Of a stretch of 64,000 bases of DNA, positions 36,401 through 47,150 are shown piece after piece. The DNA is taken from positions 332,613,090-332,677,089 of the forward strand of contig NC_061514.1 of the NCBI RefSeq assembly GCF_022539505.1, in the 5' to 3' direction. Source of the stretch: Lolium rigidum (Eukaryota > Streptophyta > Magnoliopsida > Poales > Poaceae). The first letter of the stretch is position 1; each line of letters opens with the position of its first letter. Under the pieces are notes generated by a model. It searched no databases. It was not told where the DNA came from and was given only the letters and a program-made list of their open reading frames with translations. Both the position numbers and the translations under genes were made by a program.

Positions 36401-36733
36401 ATTTGATTCTCATTTATTATTTATATTTACTTTGTATTTATATAATTGTTTAGAATTCTAATTCTAATTCAAATTCTTATTTGAAATTATGTCTCTCATA
36501 TTTGAATTTGAATTCAAACCATTTCCCTCGAAAACATAATAAATCAACAAAGGTCATGTCGAAATTTATCGCAGTTGTGTCGATGACATAGATCAATTCC
36601 ATTGACACAAGAGAAACCTCGATCACTTTGTGTTTTAGTTGAACGCGCGAAAATTTCCCGGATTTTCTATGCATGAATGCAATGCACACATCTGTTTTCT
36701 CTCTTTTTGTAACCCCAATCCTGGGATATTACA
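30486..36733 (-). repeat. 5' LTR of element E, probably 6.2 kb
   Basis: The outer 3.96 kb (32776-36733) matches the left LTR. The inner 2.3 kb (30486-32775) has no second copy in the window. It is placed in the LTR because of the PBS-like site beyond it and the TGATGACCC / CATCA terminus. On the minus strand the LTR starts TGTAATATCCCAGGATTGG. Alternatively the LTR is only 32776-36733 and the inner part is leader. Confidence 0.5.
31540..31595 (+). repeat. Short tandem duplication of about 28 bp
   Basis: CCACTTGTCCTCTCTTGG followed by ATCAAGGGT occurs twice in direct succession. This is a simple local duplication inside element E. Confidence 0.85.
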
Positions 36734-36949
36734 CCAACTCTCCCTTGAATTAATGAAATGTACCTGTTGTTTGCCTCCACCATCCGTACAAATACATACA
36801 CCATGTACAAATTAAGGAAACGGTAATTAGTCACAAGCATAACCACACTTCCTATTGAATTGTTGGCGTATGAACATCTAACATGTTTATGATCCTTCTT
36901 ATTACATTAACTTGGAAAATGTTCATGCACGAACACGAAACAGAACTTA

Positions 36950-37274
36950 GGGAACGTACAATGGGGTGATGTCACCTTTCCCTTAGGGATGCCACGTCAG
37001 ATTTTTGCTTAGTTGGATGTGAGAGAATGAAGGGAGAGAAGGTTTTCTTCTCTTAGCTAAGGGATCATCTCTTAGAAAATAAGGAAAGACTATTTTCTCC
37101 ATTGTATCACATGTCTTCTCTTAGCAAAAAATTCCTACCAAATTTTAATTATTCATATTAATTGGTAGAGATGGCTGTAAGAGAAAATGCACTGTATGAC
37201 TTACATTTAATGCCTTCTCCAGCTAATGTGGCGGGGTAAGGGAAGGCATGTCTTCTCTACCATTGTACATGCCC
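36950..37274. mobile_element. Tourist-like MITE (PIF/Harbinger type), 325 bp
   Basis: Imperfect terminal inverted repeats: the left end reads GGGAACGTACAATGG and the right end, reverse-complemented, GGGCATGTACAATGG. The element is flanked by TTA on both sides (36947-36949 and 37275-37277), the three-base target duplication of Tourist/PIF-Harbinger elements. Non-coding, length typical of MITEs. Confidence 0.8.
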
Positions 37275-37368
37275 TTATATGAACCCTATCTTCGTGGGTG
37301 TACAAAAGTATTTCCTATCTTCTTGATAGAAAAATTAAAATCAAATATAATTGATGTGGAAGATAGTA

Positions 37369-37448
37369 TTCCCGTTCAATAATGTAATATGTTTTTGCAA
37401 GCTCTAAACCAACTTGCCAAAACGACTTAAGTTGTGGGACGCAGGGAG
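37369..37448. mobile_element. Stowaway-like MITE (Tc1/mariner type), about 80 bp
   Basis: Left end TTCCCGTTCAATAATGTAAT is a degenerate form of the Stowaway CTCCCTCCGTTC start. The right end GTTGTGGGACGCAGGGAG followed by TA is the complementary end. TA flanks both sides. Confidence 0.7.
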
Positions 37449-38246
37449 TAGATTTTAGGAGCTCCTGGTTTAATCTAATCCAAATTGTTTACATGGAAAA
37501 AACATTACAGAGCTTCTATGAATTTTTATTTGGGCAACGGTAGGCGTCAATCACTTTAAACTAACCTCCGGTCAACCGCAATTCTAGCCACTTGGTCTGA
37601 CTAAAAGTCAGGATCATGTAGCTTGTGAAGGCTTGCAGAAAAGCTATGCGGCATTTTTCTTCTATATATGCAACATCGTCGCAACATTTATTCTCATGGA
37701 GGTTATAAAGCTTGCAAAAAAGAAAAATCTATGAAAATGGAGTGTACTGTTTGTGATAAACCATACTAAACATAAAACGCAAGGTAATTTAGAAATGAGT
37801 GAGAATCTATCAACATATGTCAGTCAAGTTCCATGGCTAACAAAAATTGCAAAATAATTGGCCAACTAAACTGAAAATGAGCGCACAGCTCGGTGCCTAG
37901 ACCGTTTCATACCAGCAAATAATAAGAGACCACGGTTGGCCTGAGGCCTCCGTTCTCCAGTAAGGAGACAGAATGCATGCAAGTTCAGATCACATAGCAA
38001 GTATAAACACAACAGTAAACAAGAGACTGATTTTACTCCAGATGACAGATGTATTCGCCATTACAAACCACTCAGCAATTCATTCAACTATTTAAAAGGT
38101 AACAGATACTCGAGACCAGGGCATCACTCAAAAACAGAACTAGTAGCATTTCTGTAAGAGGGGTAACTAAATGGGATGGAAATGCTTCAAGAACGACCAA
38201 TCCCAGTACCAAGAATCCAGCAGCAACAAGGGCACAGACCAAGATT

Positions 38247-40094
38247 CTATATCTTGTTGAAGGCAACAATGTCACAGGACTGGATATACTCATTGTGGGG
38301 CGGCTCCTGGAGTACTTCCTCGACCAGAGTATCAACTGACACGAGATCATCGATGATCGTCATCATAATCTGCAGCTTCTTGATGCCATAACCGACAGCA
38401 ACAAGCTTTGCTGCAGAGTTCAAGAGCAGTGAATTAGTTCCATGAATCTGTTAAAATCAGTGCTCTATCAGAGACAGGAGATATGAAACAATTTACTTAC
38501 ATGCACCCCAAGTGAGACCCTCCATCTGAACACTGCGGACAGACTCCTCCAGCTTCTTCATATCAGTCTCATCATCCCACGGCTTGATGTCCATGAGAAC
38601 AGAGGACTTTCCACCTAAATAAGTTTTGACGTTAGAACACAAACAATACCAAAACAAACCGGACAGTGATAATGTAAGCCAGACTAGAGAAGTGCTGCAG
38701 GCTAGTAGCTTAGCACTCAGCAGAAAATTCAAGCAAACACAAACAGGCAGCTAAACTTACTTTCTTTCTTCTTGGCAGGCTTGGCAGCCACACGCGCCGC
38801 TGCTGCAGCCTTGTCCTCCTCGGTCTCATCACCAAACAGGTCCAAGTCATCATCATCAACATCCTGTAAGAAGGTCAAACACACAACACAAAACAATGTC
38901 AATATGGCAAAATCATTATATTTGAATGCAGAAAAGATCTATGACCATTTATAAACAGATAATGCACTGAGTATTTTTGGCTAAAAATCAATTGCGTACA
39001 GCATCCAGAGCATCTTACCTTGGCTAACAAACCCCAAGTTTGTCTATGAACTAATTGTATTTTCTAAAGGATTTCCTATGTGGAATACTAATGGATAGGG
39101 CCTCGTTCCTAAGTGTTACAAGATCTAGTGCACTGGAACTCATGGTTATGGACCCGAATCCTTTACTATGCAACATTATCTTTTCCAAGTAAAACCCCTA
39201 GAATATGAAAGAATGAAAAGGTGCTTTTGTTCTTGTGGAATAAGAAGCCTTTGTACCTTACTGACAGGAAAATCGCTACTTTTCTTTAGGTATTTGACCA
39301 AATAGGATCGTCCAGAGCATGCAAGGCTTACGACTCTACTACTTAAATAAGAGTACTATCATTCGCATATAATGAAATTCTAGAAGTATACACTACATCA
39401 GCTATGGAGTGTAGCAAGTTAACTACGAAGTCTTGGCAGACAAATAATAAACATGAATAGGCTCAATTAGTCAACATCACAACGAAGTAACTGAGACAGC
39501 AGGGTAGTATAGTAGCAAACCATAGCCTCGGCAGCAGCAGGAGCAGACGCAGCAGAAGCGGATGAAGCACTCACACCACCAGCCTTGCCAGGGAACCTGC
39601 AACCAGCATACACAATACTCAGCAACCATCCATCCAGATATCTCCGGCGGTAGAGGAGCAAGCTTTACAAATCGTACCTTGCAGCGGTAGCCGCGGCGAT
39701 GGTGTCATACCAGCGGGCAGCATTAGGGAACTCGGCACCAGGCTTGGTGGACACCGCCGCGAACACCTTGATGTCGTCCTTGCTGATCCCATCGCTGCAG
39801 AAGCACAACGTAAACTACTAGTGAGCAAACACTGCAGCACACACCCAAATCAGATCACCAGATTCGCCGAATCCGAGGCGACAGAGAAAACCACCGACAC
39901 CACAGGCAATCGCAATCGCAAGCGCCGATCAGTTCAAATCTGAGACCACTACGAACCACCAGATCTGAACGCCTACGGAAGTAAGCAAGTTAAGGCGACT
40001 GTGCTCACCCGGAGATGTAGGTCTTGCCGGCGAGGTGCGCCTCGAGGCCCTTGAGCCCCTCGGCGGTGTGGAGCTCGGAGAAGGTCACGGCCAT
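38247..40094 (-). CDS. Translation elongation factor 1B, beta-type guanine exchange subunit (eEF1B)
   Basis: Six exons on the minus strand: 40094-40009, 39794-39678, 39596-39521, 38863-38761, 38614-38501 and 38410-38247. All introns are GT-AG, the phases agree and the frame gives 219 aa, normal for plant EF-1 beta/beta'. The N-terminus [20 protein letters not shown] is the family start (GST-C-like fold). An Ala-rich linker and the acidic [17 protein letters not shown] (residues 94-110) precede the exchange domain (about 131-219: [20 protein letters not shown] ... [14 protein letters not shown] ... [11 protein letters not shown]). The protein recycles eEF1A-GDP to eEF1A-GTP in the cytosol. It shares a 317 bp intergenic region with the divergent PPR gene. 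Start chosen by family match. All parts are intact. Confidence 0.96.
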
Positions 40095-40411
40095 CGGATC
40101 CGGCGAGCTCGTCGAATTCGCGTGCGGCGGCGGCGGAGGCTAAAATCCCAAAACCCTAGAGATCGAGAGGAGCGTGCGAGGCCGCGAGGGCCGCCTATAT
40201 ATACCTGGCGGCGGGCGCGGGTGGGCCCACGCCGCGCGTGCCCGTGCGATGGGGCATCTACGGTCCGGATATTCCCTCGCAAAGCTACAGAGCCACCGCT
40301 ACCGTCCGATCGGATTTCGCGCCGACGGACGGCTGAGATTCAATCTCCTCAGCGGATAGAGTCCCTGTGCTTCGTGCTCGGCTCCCCAGTCGTCTTCTCC
40401 GGCGAGCTCCA
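40095..40411. promoter_or_regulatory. Bidirectional promoter region between eEF1B and the PPR gene
   Basis: The 317 bp between the two start codons contain a TATA box for the eEF1B direction (TATATATAG on the minus strand, about 40195-40203, 100 bp before the ATG), a telo-box AAACCCTA at 40151-40158 in the probable 5' UTR, and a palindromic GTGGGCCCAC at 40221-40230 holding TGGGCC (site II, TCP-type) on both strands. Site II plus telo-box is a known combination in plant translation-related genes. No TATA box is evident for the PPR direction. Confidence 0.65.
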
Positions 40412-42366
40412 ATGGTGTCGCTCGCCGCCCCAGCCTTCTACTCGCGGGTCGCGCAAGTACCCAGCGCCGGCACTGCCAGGGCGCCTTCTCAGTGCGCGTG
40501 CAGCCGTGGAGCGGAGGCGCGGCCTCGGGCGGCGGAGGCGGAGGAGGCGCCGCGGTTCAGGTGGGATGAACTCGGGACCGACCTGCCGGAGCCCCACGAG
40601 CAGGCGCTGCGCGGCCTGTCACCGAAGCTGCCCAACCGCTGCAGGGCGCTGATGCCGCGCATCGTGTCCCTGTCTCCCCGCGGTGAGAATCTCGGCGTGG
40701 TCCTCGCGTTCTGGGTGAGGGCCATGAAGCCCAAGAGGGCCGACTGGCTGCTGGTCCTCAAGGAGCTCAAGGCCATGGAGAGCCCGCTTCTCGCCGAGGT
40801 CGGTTTGCATTTCCTCTGCCAATCTCGTTGCTGAATTTCTGTAGCAAATGGAAATTACAGGATGTGTGTGCTGGCTTGTGGTCAGGAATGGTTTCTGAAG
40901 TACTAGAACCACCTAGGGATTATTCATTCGCATGTTTATGAAGTAATTAAGATAACTGCAGTTTGCTCCCTTTTGAGTGAATGCTTGATTGAAATGAGTG
41001 TTGCTGTGTTGACACTTGACACCACCGCTACCCAAAGGTTGCAAATTTGTTCTTGGGGAATGAATAGAGACTGAATATTTGCTTAATTGTATCTTTTCTG
41101 CATGTGTTGATTAGAAAATTATGAAGTTCTGAACTGTACCCTTTTCTAAAGATTGAACTAGGGATGTCTGAAGTCATGGTCTGCAACTCTGCATCATTGG
41201 TGACTGTTAGCATTATGTTATCTCATATCTGCAATGTAACCTTACAAAATGGACTGCATCTTTGGCAGGTACTAGAGTATGCACTGATGGAGGATTCTTT
41301 CGAAGCGAATGTGCGCGACTACACCAAGTTGATACAAATCTACGGCAAGCAAAATCTGCTGACGGAAGCCGAGGAAGCATTCCATGCCATGAAAGCCAGA
41401 GGTCTCCCCTGTGATCAGATCATGCTGACGGCGCTGGTGGACATGTACAGCAAGGCAGGGGATCTCGCCCTCGCGAAGGAAATGTTCGAGGAGATCGTGC
41501 TGCTTGGCCTACCGCTCGATAAACGCGCATATGGTTCGATGATCATGGCTTACATCCGAGCTGACATGCTAGACCAAGCAGAAGATTTGATCAAAGTAAC
41601 AGAGGATCAGCAGATCTTCGCGGGGAAAGAGGTTTACAAGGCTTTGCTGAGAGCATACTCATACAAAGGCGATTCTGAAGGGGCGCAGCGAGTTTTCGAT
41701 GCCGTGCAGTTTGCAGGGACGGTACCTGACACGAGGCTGTGTGCACTCCTGGTGAACGCTTACTGCCTCACTAATAAGATCAATGAGGCTGTCTGTGTGA
41801 CCCGGAACATGAGAAGTGCCGGACTGGAACCATGTGACAGGTGTGTCTCATTGGTATTGGGCGCATACGAGAAGGTCAACAGGCTGGAAGAAGCACTGGA
41901 GTTTCTGGCAGAGCTTGAAGAAAATGGCGCTGTAATTGGTCAAGAGCCTTCGCAGTTGCTTGCAGGATGGTTTGGGCGGCTTGGTGTTGTTCATGAAGTG
42001 GAACAGGTCCTGAAGGAAGGGATGAAGAGTAATGAGAGCAAACAGGGTGTTTCAGTCATGAAGGAAGTGAGGAAGAGTAGGAAAAACGAGCAGGGTGTTC
42101 CAGTCCAGAAGCAATGGACAAATGGCAGGAAGAGCAAACACGGTATTTCAGTCCAGAAGGTAGGGAGAAAAGGCAGGAACACCAAACATATTATTTCAGC
42201 ACCTCTGCAACCCACTATTTCAGTCCAGAAGGTAGGGAGAAAAGGCAGGAACACCAAACCTATTATTTCAGCACCTCTGCAACCTAGTATTTCAGTCAAG
42301 AATAAAGGAACAGCTAGCAGGAAGAGCAAACATAGTAGTAGTCCATTACCTCTGGAACTAAAATGA
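40412..42366 (+). CDS. P-type pentatricopeptide repeat protein with a repetitive basic tail
   Basis: Two exons: 40412-40798 and 41269-42366 (GAG|GTCGGT donor, TTTGGCAG acceptor, phase 0), giving 494 aa. The start is the first in-frame ATG (MVSLAAPAFYSRVAQ). The Arg/Ala-rich N-terminus suggests an organelle transit peptide. Residues about 143-352 hold six 35-residue PPR motifs, for example NVRDYTKLIQIYGKQNLLTE and TRLCALLVNAYCLTNKINEA. The architecture resembles the At1g01970-like PPR group from memory. P-class PPRs bind single-stranded organelle RNA. The last 140 residues are Lys/Arg-rich and built of tandem repeats (see findings), unusual for the class. Divergent neighbour of eEF1B. Confidence 0.9.
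42144..42300 (+). repeat. 72-bp in-frame tandem repeat in the PPR gene tail
   Basis: Copies start at 42144, 42216 and 42288 (partial), each starting TATTTCAGTC. The 24-residue unit contains SVQKVGRKGRNTK and IISAPLQP. A more diverged unit of about 15 residues (GVSVMKEVRKSRK, GVPVQKQWTNGRK) precedes it from about 42040. Confidence 0.9.
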
Positions 42367-42910
42367 TTTTCTAGCTTTCTCTAGCCGTTATGGCAGTACA
42401 TTGTCAAGAAATCACATGACACAATCATGAGGAATACCTAACCAGAAGAGGGAAACCTATGTGAGTGAGAGTACATGTAGCTGAGTTTTCTTTTTGAAAG
42501 TTTAGTTTCGATGCGAACTCCAGTTCAGCAGAGAAAAAAGATTCGTCGGAACCAGGTATCAGCGATGTCATCTTATTTTCCCCACGGACACACATGATAG
42601 CTATTCTCAAGTGCTCAATCAGAACATCTTCGTTCAAGAACAAAAACCCAACACACTATCAGTACAATGCAACAGGGCAACTCACTCTATGAATCATGAA
42701 TCACAAAACAGTAAAACAAAACAGCACAAGAAAATGGCAATAGTTGAAAGGCTTCCCTAATACATGATCATCTACATTATAGACCTCAAAATGTCATCCG
42801 CACCACCCTGGGTGAAAGCTGCAACAGTTGAGACCAAATTAGATCCATGCCTATGAATAAATCAGATACTAGATGTTTAATTTCATGAAGCAGCACAAAG
42901 AGGTTATAGT
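42367..42910. other. 3' flank of the PPR gene, spacer
   Basis: Should include the 3' UTR of the PPR gene. No further gene recognised. Confidence 0.4.
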
Positions 42911-43066
42911 CTAATCGTCACCTTCAGTTCTGGACTTCTGCTTCTTCCCTTTGGTGACCGTTTTAGGCTCAACATCCACTGAAGCATCAGGGTTCTTCTT
43001 TTTCTTGTTTTTGGGAGGCTTGGCCATTGGCAGGCATCTCATGATATGGGGCTCCTCAAGCTTGTT
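42911..43066 (-). pseudogene. Duplicated remnant of the NOP56 last exon (Lys-rich tail)
   Basis: A minus-strand frame ending in TAG at 42911 encodes PPKNKKKKNPDASVDVEPKT and then VTKGKKQKSRTEGDD. This parallels the NOP56 C-terminus [20 protein letters not shown] then [15 protein letters not shown]. The DNA homology extends upstream to the CAAGCTTG block near 43058-43065. It lies about 0.8 kb downstream of the NOP56 stop, in the same orientation. Nothing upstream resembles the other NOP56 exons, so only the 3' end was duplicated or survives. Confidence 0.85.
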
Positions 43067-43800
43067 CTATTTTTTATCTTCTCAGTTTCAAAGATAAACT
43101 TTACACATATATATACAAAGACTTGAAATTAAGTGATTGAGAGTTCTGTGAACGAAGAGAAGCAAATGGAAAGGACCTAGTAAACTCTGACCTCATCATT
43201 TCTCCTTCAGTGACCGCTAACCAGCAATGCCGAATTGAGAAATTTCATATGGGCTAGCAAAAAATTGTCATCTGGGCTAGTTGCAAAATCATCAGAAGAA
43301 AATGTATGAAAAAGCACACTAAATGACCACAAGGATCCGATCTTGAAATTTTTAATTCATGAATCAAACAGAACCTTACATGCCCTCGTCATACTTTCTG
43401 TAATGACATGAGTACGGTCTAGTTGCAAAATCATCAGAAGATAAATATATGACACTGTTTCGACCTAAAGCGACTGAGCCCTTTTGCCCTCAACAGAGCT
43501 TGTAACATGACACAGCAACTAGCAAACAATGAGATAATTTGTAGGCCATTCAAAAGCTAACGCTATCCTCAAACATCAGACTCAGATACCTGAATATAAA
43601 AAGGCAGAAACAGAGAACCGGAACTAGTGCAACAGCTTCGCCGCTTCAATCCATGCAAGCTACATTACAAACCTCATCAAGGGCTCAAAGAGTACATACT
43701 TAAACAGTCAGGCATGGTTGGATCTATTGTCGTACAAAAATTCGATCCTTCATTAACAACTTCAACACTCCATACTTGATACGTAGGCCCTAAACTAGTA
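43067..43800. other. 3' flank of NOP56, spacer
   Basis: No gene recognised. A short direct repeat CTAGTTGCAAAATCATCAGA occurs at about 43278 and again at about 43418. Confidence 0.5.
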
Positions 43801-46800
43801 CTACTCGTCATCTGTCTTGGATTTCTTCTTTTTCTTCTTCCCTTCAGTACCTGTCTTGGGATCAACAGACTCAGAAGCATCACGGTTCTTCTTTTTCTTC
43901 TTCTTAGGGGTTTCATCATCACCGTTGGCTTGCATCTCTTCGTCCTGCGCCTCAACAAGCTTGTGCTTCTTTTTCTTCTTCTTCTCTGTTTGGGTTTCAG
44001 CTTCAGCCACAACATTGTCAACGTCCATTGCATCACCATTAGCCTCAGCCTTAGACTTCTTTTTCTTACTTTTCTTAGCAGATGCCTCACCATTCTCTTT
44101 GCCTGCGAAAGAATTAATGGTGCATGGTGTTAACTCAACAGTTTAATGTGGACTGAAAAACATGACCTGAGGTTGTGATTGGGAGACTAACAAACAAATA
44201 GATGTATCCTTACCGTCATCATCCTCCGTGTTTGTCAAGCCCTCGATAGCTGCTTTCATCACATCAAGGTTCTTACGTGGTGCAACACCCTTGTCATAGA
44301 AGTCCAGTCTTTCCTCAACTTGTTCTCGCAGCTTCTCACCAAAAATGGAGCTACTCATATCTGGAATTCATAAACCAATGGGAAAAATAATCAGGAAGTG
44401 GAATCAGAATGTGTAACATTTGGTTGATGTCCTTCAACTAACCTGAATAGCAGTCAATGCGGGAAGCAATGGAACATTTGTTTGCCAGGTAGCGAGCCAT
44501 TCTTCCCTTGTTCTTAGTTGATGCACGACCAATAAAAGATGAGTGGAAGATGAGACCATACTTCGGTGTGTTTCCACGTGTTTTCAGGGCTCTGTAGTAA
44601 CATTAAGAAATCAATCACAAGATTTCAGAAACATAAAGGAAAAACTGAGTAGAAGGATAACACAAAAAAATAAGAGAGCACATCTTCAATATAAGACGTT
44701 GGAATACATAAGGTTTTCATGTATGAAGTACCTGAACAGCGCCTTTTCAGCACCTAGTATCTGGAGAGTAGAGGCAGGACACTTTGCAAGATTTGAAAGA
44801 CTACCAGCATGAGAGATTAGCCGAGCTCCAACCATCTCACCAATCAATGACGTCAGGTTTGGTGCAATATCGTTCATCTTTGTCACCAGATATTCGTAGA
44901 GATTTTTGCGGTACTCAGATAGATTCATGACCCTCTGAGCAAACTGTTGAACATTGATCAAATCAACAGGTGAAAGATCCTGGCCTGAAACACAAACGAG
45001 ATAGTTAAACAATAACCCCACCTCCCCAACTATGGAGAAGTAAATAACAATTGTGGACAGTTAAGTTACCCATAGATGCCTTTGCTGCTTCAACAATTTC
45101 TTTTGCCTTGTCTTCATCTCCAATTAGATCTGCTAAAGCTGGAATATCTTTCTCCGATAAATCAGATTTGTTCACCACAAACTTGGCAAGCTTAGCATAA
45201 AGGTAGTTGTCATTGACGATTTTGACCAGCTCAGGAAAATGCCAGCCATACCACTCCCTGCATTGTGGTTAAGCAACAATTTAATACACCCAAACAACTG
45301 ACATATCAGATAACCACAGTGATGAATGTTCAAAACTAGTTACAGTGTCGACAATCGTTGAAAGAAAAGAAAGGCCAGTAAAACCACCAAAAACATGCAT
45401 AGCAGAGGATATACAGCAGGATTGCTTAGTCAAAATGATCTTTCATAACCACAGGACATAATGTGAAAGATACTACAGTGCACAACAGACTTGTCACTAT
45501 AAGCCAGATAGTGACATGAATGGATATGGAACAAGCATAAATAAAGTCAGACATATAACACACATAGTAAACGTGTAAAAATATAAACTTGTGTTTGGGG
45601 TTTGTAAATATAGCATAATGACCAAATATGATGATGCCACAACTGATATAAGAAAAAGGTGATCCAAACGAAATTTGTTAATTTTCATCTGCTTTTTAAA
45701 CTCCTGTATTCGGAAGAGCAACACCACCTGTTGACCAACAGCTAAATTGAACATGTGATGATTAAATGTCCATTCTAGTATACCAAAAACTAGGATTTTC
45801 TGAAGGCTTTTATGTTAGCATCAACAAAATACATCACAAATTTAAAACCGAAGCATCACAAAGTTAAACTAAGCAAAAGATAAGGAACGAACCTCACTCT
45901 CATAGAGAAGGAATTGACGTCCTTGTCAAGTGTATCCAATAGAAAGATCGCTTGAATGACCATGTTATCCACACGATTCACATTGAACTTAACCTTTGCT
46001 CTGCTGTAGCTATGCCCCAGGCCAAGCTGAGCCTTCTCCAGGTCAGATGGCTGCAACCGAAAACCAACAGAACAAAGTTTACAAACAAGACCAGAAAACA
46101 CTATCATTAGCCTACAGATGGCATAAAACAGTCACAGTTGAATCAACAAGTCAGCAATCAATATATTTGTCCAATTGCAGGCAATTCACTGTATAAACTA
46201 GGTAATTTTAGACTAATAGACTGCTGTAGCAAGCAGAAAGGCAGTTAGAGACAAACAGATACCCATCAACTCTGTATTGTGCAACTCTCTCCACCCAGTT
46301 CATACAAAAATATATTGTTCATCCCAGCAGAACATCAAACTTTTTCCACTGCTATAGAAAGCCCCATGACCACATACAACAGCCCCAACGAACAACTAAT
46401 ACCACAATGTGAAGATAGAATATTATGAATTTATGATTCATCCTATAACAGTTTACACCCCATGTTAGACTGTTCAAGCTTTTACTGAACAATGCAACAT
46501 AAAACATATCGCAAGTAAGGTGTATGCAAAATCCATCACCTTGAGTTGGTCAATGAACTGGTCAAAGTGCAGCCGCACAGCCCGGAGCAGCTCCTGCACA
46601 TACTCGTTGGACTGGCAGGGGATTCCGGTGGCCTCGGTGATGTGGGAGCCGACCTTGGGCTCCATGACGCCGACGCTGAACTTGGCCTTCTTGCCGTCCT
46701 TGACCTTGGGCAGGTTGAGCTCGAGGAAGTTCCTGAGCTCGTCGGTCATGATGCCTTCGGAGATGGCGTTGCACTGGTTGAGCGCGTCGATGGCGGACGC

Positions 46801-46959
46801 GAAGGGCGTGAAGCCGGCGAGCTTGACGGCCTTGCTGAAGCGCTTGAGGTCGAGGACGGAGGAGCGGACGGCGTCCACGCTCTGCCCGATCTCGTCGATG
46901 CCGTAGGCGTGGAAGAGCGCGTACCCCGACGCCGACTCGAAGAGCAGGTAGAGCGCCAT
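43801..46959 (-). CDS. NOP56: Nucleolar protein NOP56 (box C/D snoRNP core protein)
   Basis: Seven exons on the minus strand: 46959-46540, 46050-45893, 45257-45070, 44984-44732, 44591-44443, 44360-44214 and 44102-43801. All introns are GT-AG with consistent phases, giving 538 aa. The N-terminus [20 protein letters not shown] is the NOP56 start. Exon 2 ([20 protein letters not shown]) belongs to the coiled-coil/NOSIC region. The Nop domain signature [20 protein letters not shown] is at about residues 304-323. The tail from residue about 439 alternates acidic patches with runs of Lys ([16 protein letters not shown]), typical of the family. NOP56 with NOP58 and fibrillarin forms the snoRNP that 2'-O-methylates rRNA in the nucleolus. 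Confidence 0.97.
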
Positions 46960-47150
46960 CTTCTCGCCGCCCGCGCGCTTCGTCGGCGGCGGCGGCTGGC
47001 TGAGTCAGGGGTTTGGGAGGCGGCGCTAGGGTTTTAGGAGAAAGGAGAGGGAGAGCTGGAATGGGCCTCGCGGGGCCTTATTTATGGTCGGGTTTTCGTG
47101 GCCACGACTCTGGGAAACCTCCGCCGTCCGATTGGATCGATGGATCGTCC
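46960..47150 (-). promoter_or_regulatory. NOP56 promoter and 5' UTR elements
   Basis: On the minus strand: a TATA-like ATAAATAAGG at about 47077-47086 (120 bp before the ATG), GGCCCA (site II, TGGGCC on the plus strand) near 47062-47067, and a telo-box AAACCCTA at 47027-47034 in the probable 5' UTR. The same element types occur upstream of eEF1B. Confidence 0.6.

Larger units (their letters stand above)
16554..36733 (-). mobile_element. Large gypsy-like LTR retrotransposon E with very long LTRs, host of a nested element
   Basis: Two 3.95 kb copies (16554-20502 and 32776-36733) flank an internal region with a decayed gag on the minus strand. The minus orientation is supported by a purine-rich tract ending AAGGGGAGAGATCG directly before the left LTR's start TAATATCCCGGG, and by a PBS-like TGGTATCGAAGC at 30469-30480. 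Element TE2 (21035-27868) is inserted in the internal region. Apart from gag, almost no pol is recognisable in the remaining 3.1 kb, so the copy is deleted or non-autonomous. No matching TSD was found outside. Confidence 0.7.
36734..38246. other. Low-copy spacer downstream of eEF1B, with two MITEs
   Basis: Marks the change from retroelements to the gene island. Apart from the two MITEs below, no gene was seen. The part next to 38246 should contain the eEF1B 3' UTR. The poly(A) site was not located. Confidence 0.6.

Noticed and set aside
40035..40652. 205-codon plus-strand frame across the eEF1B start and the PPR start
   Set aside because: It runs antisense through eEF1B exon 1 and out of frame through PPR exon 1. 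GC-rich shadow.
41164..41268. Upstream extension of the PPR exon 2 frame (MSEVMVCNSASLVTVS...)
   Set aside because: It is intron sequence ending in a TTTGGCAG acceptor. The exon 1 to exon 2 join gives the normal protein.
43817..44146. Phe-rich plus-strand frame
   Set aside because: It is the antisense of the NOP56 Lys-rich tail (AAG runs read as TTC).
45258..46539. Possible box C/D snoRNA inside NOP56 introns
   Set aside because: Looked for paired TGATGA and CTGA boxes on the sense strand at suitable spacing in the two largest introns and found none convincing.
46546..47037. 163-codon plus-strand frame
   Set aside because: Antisense shadow of NOP56 exon 1, which has strong family identity and proper splice sites.
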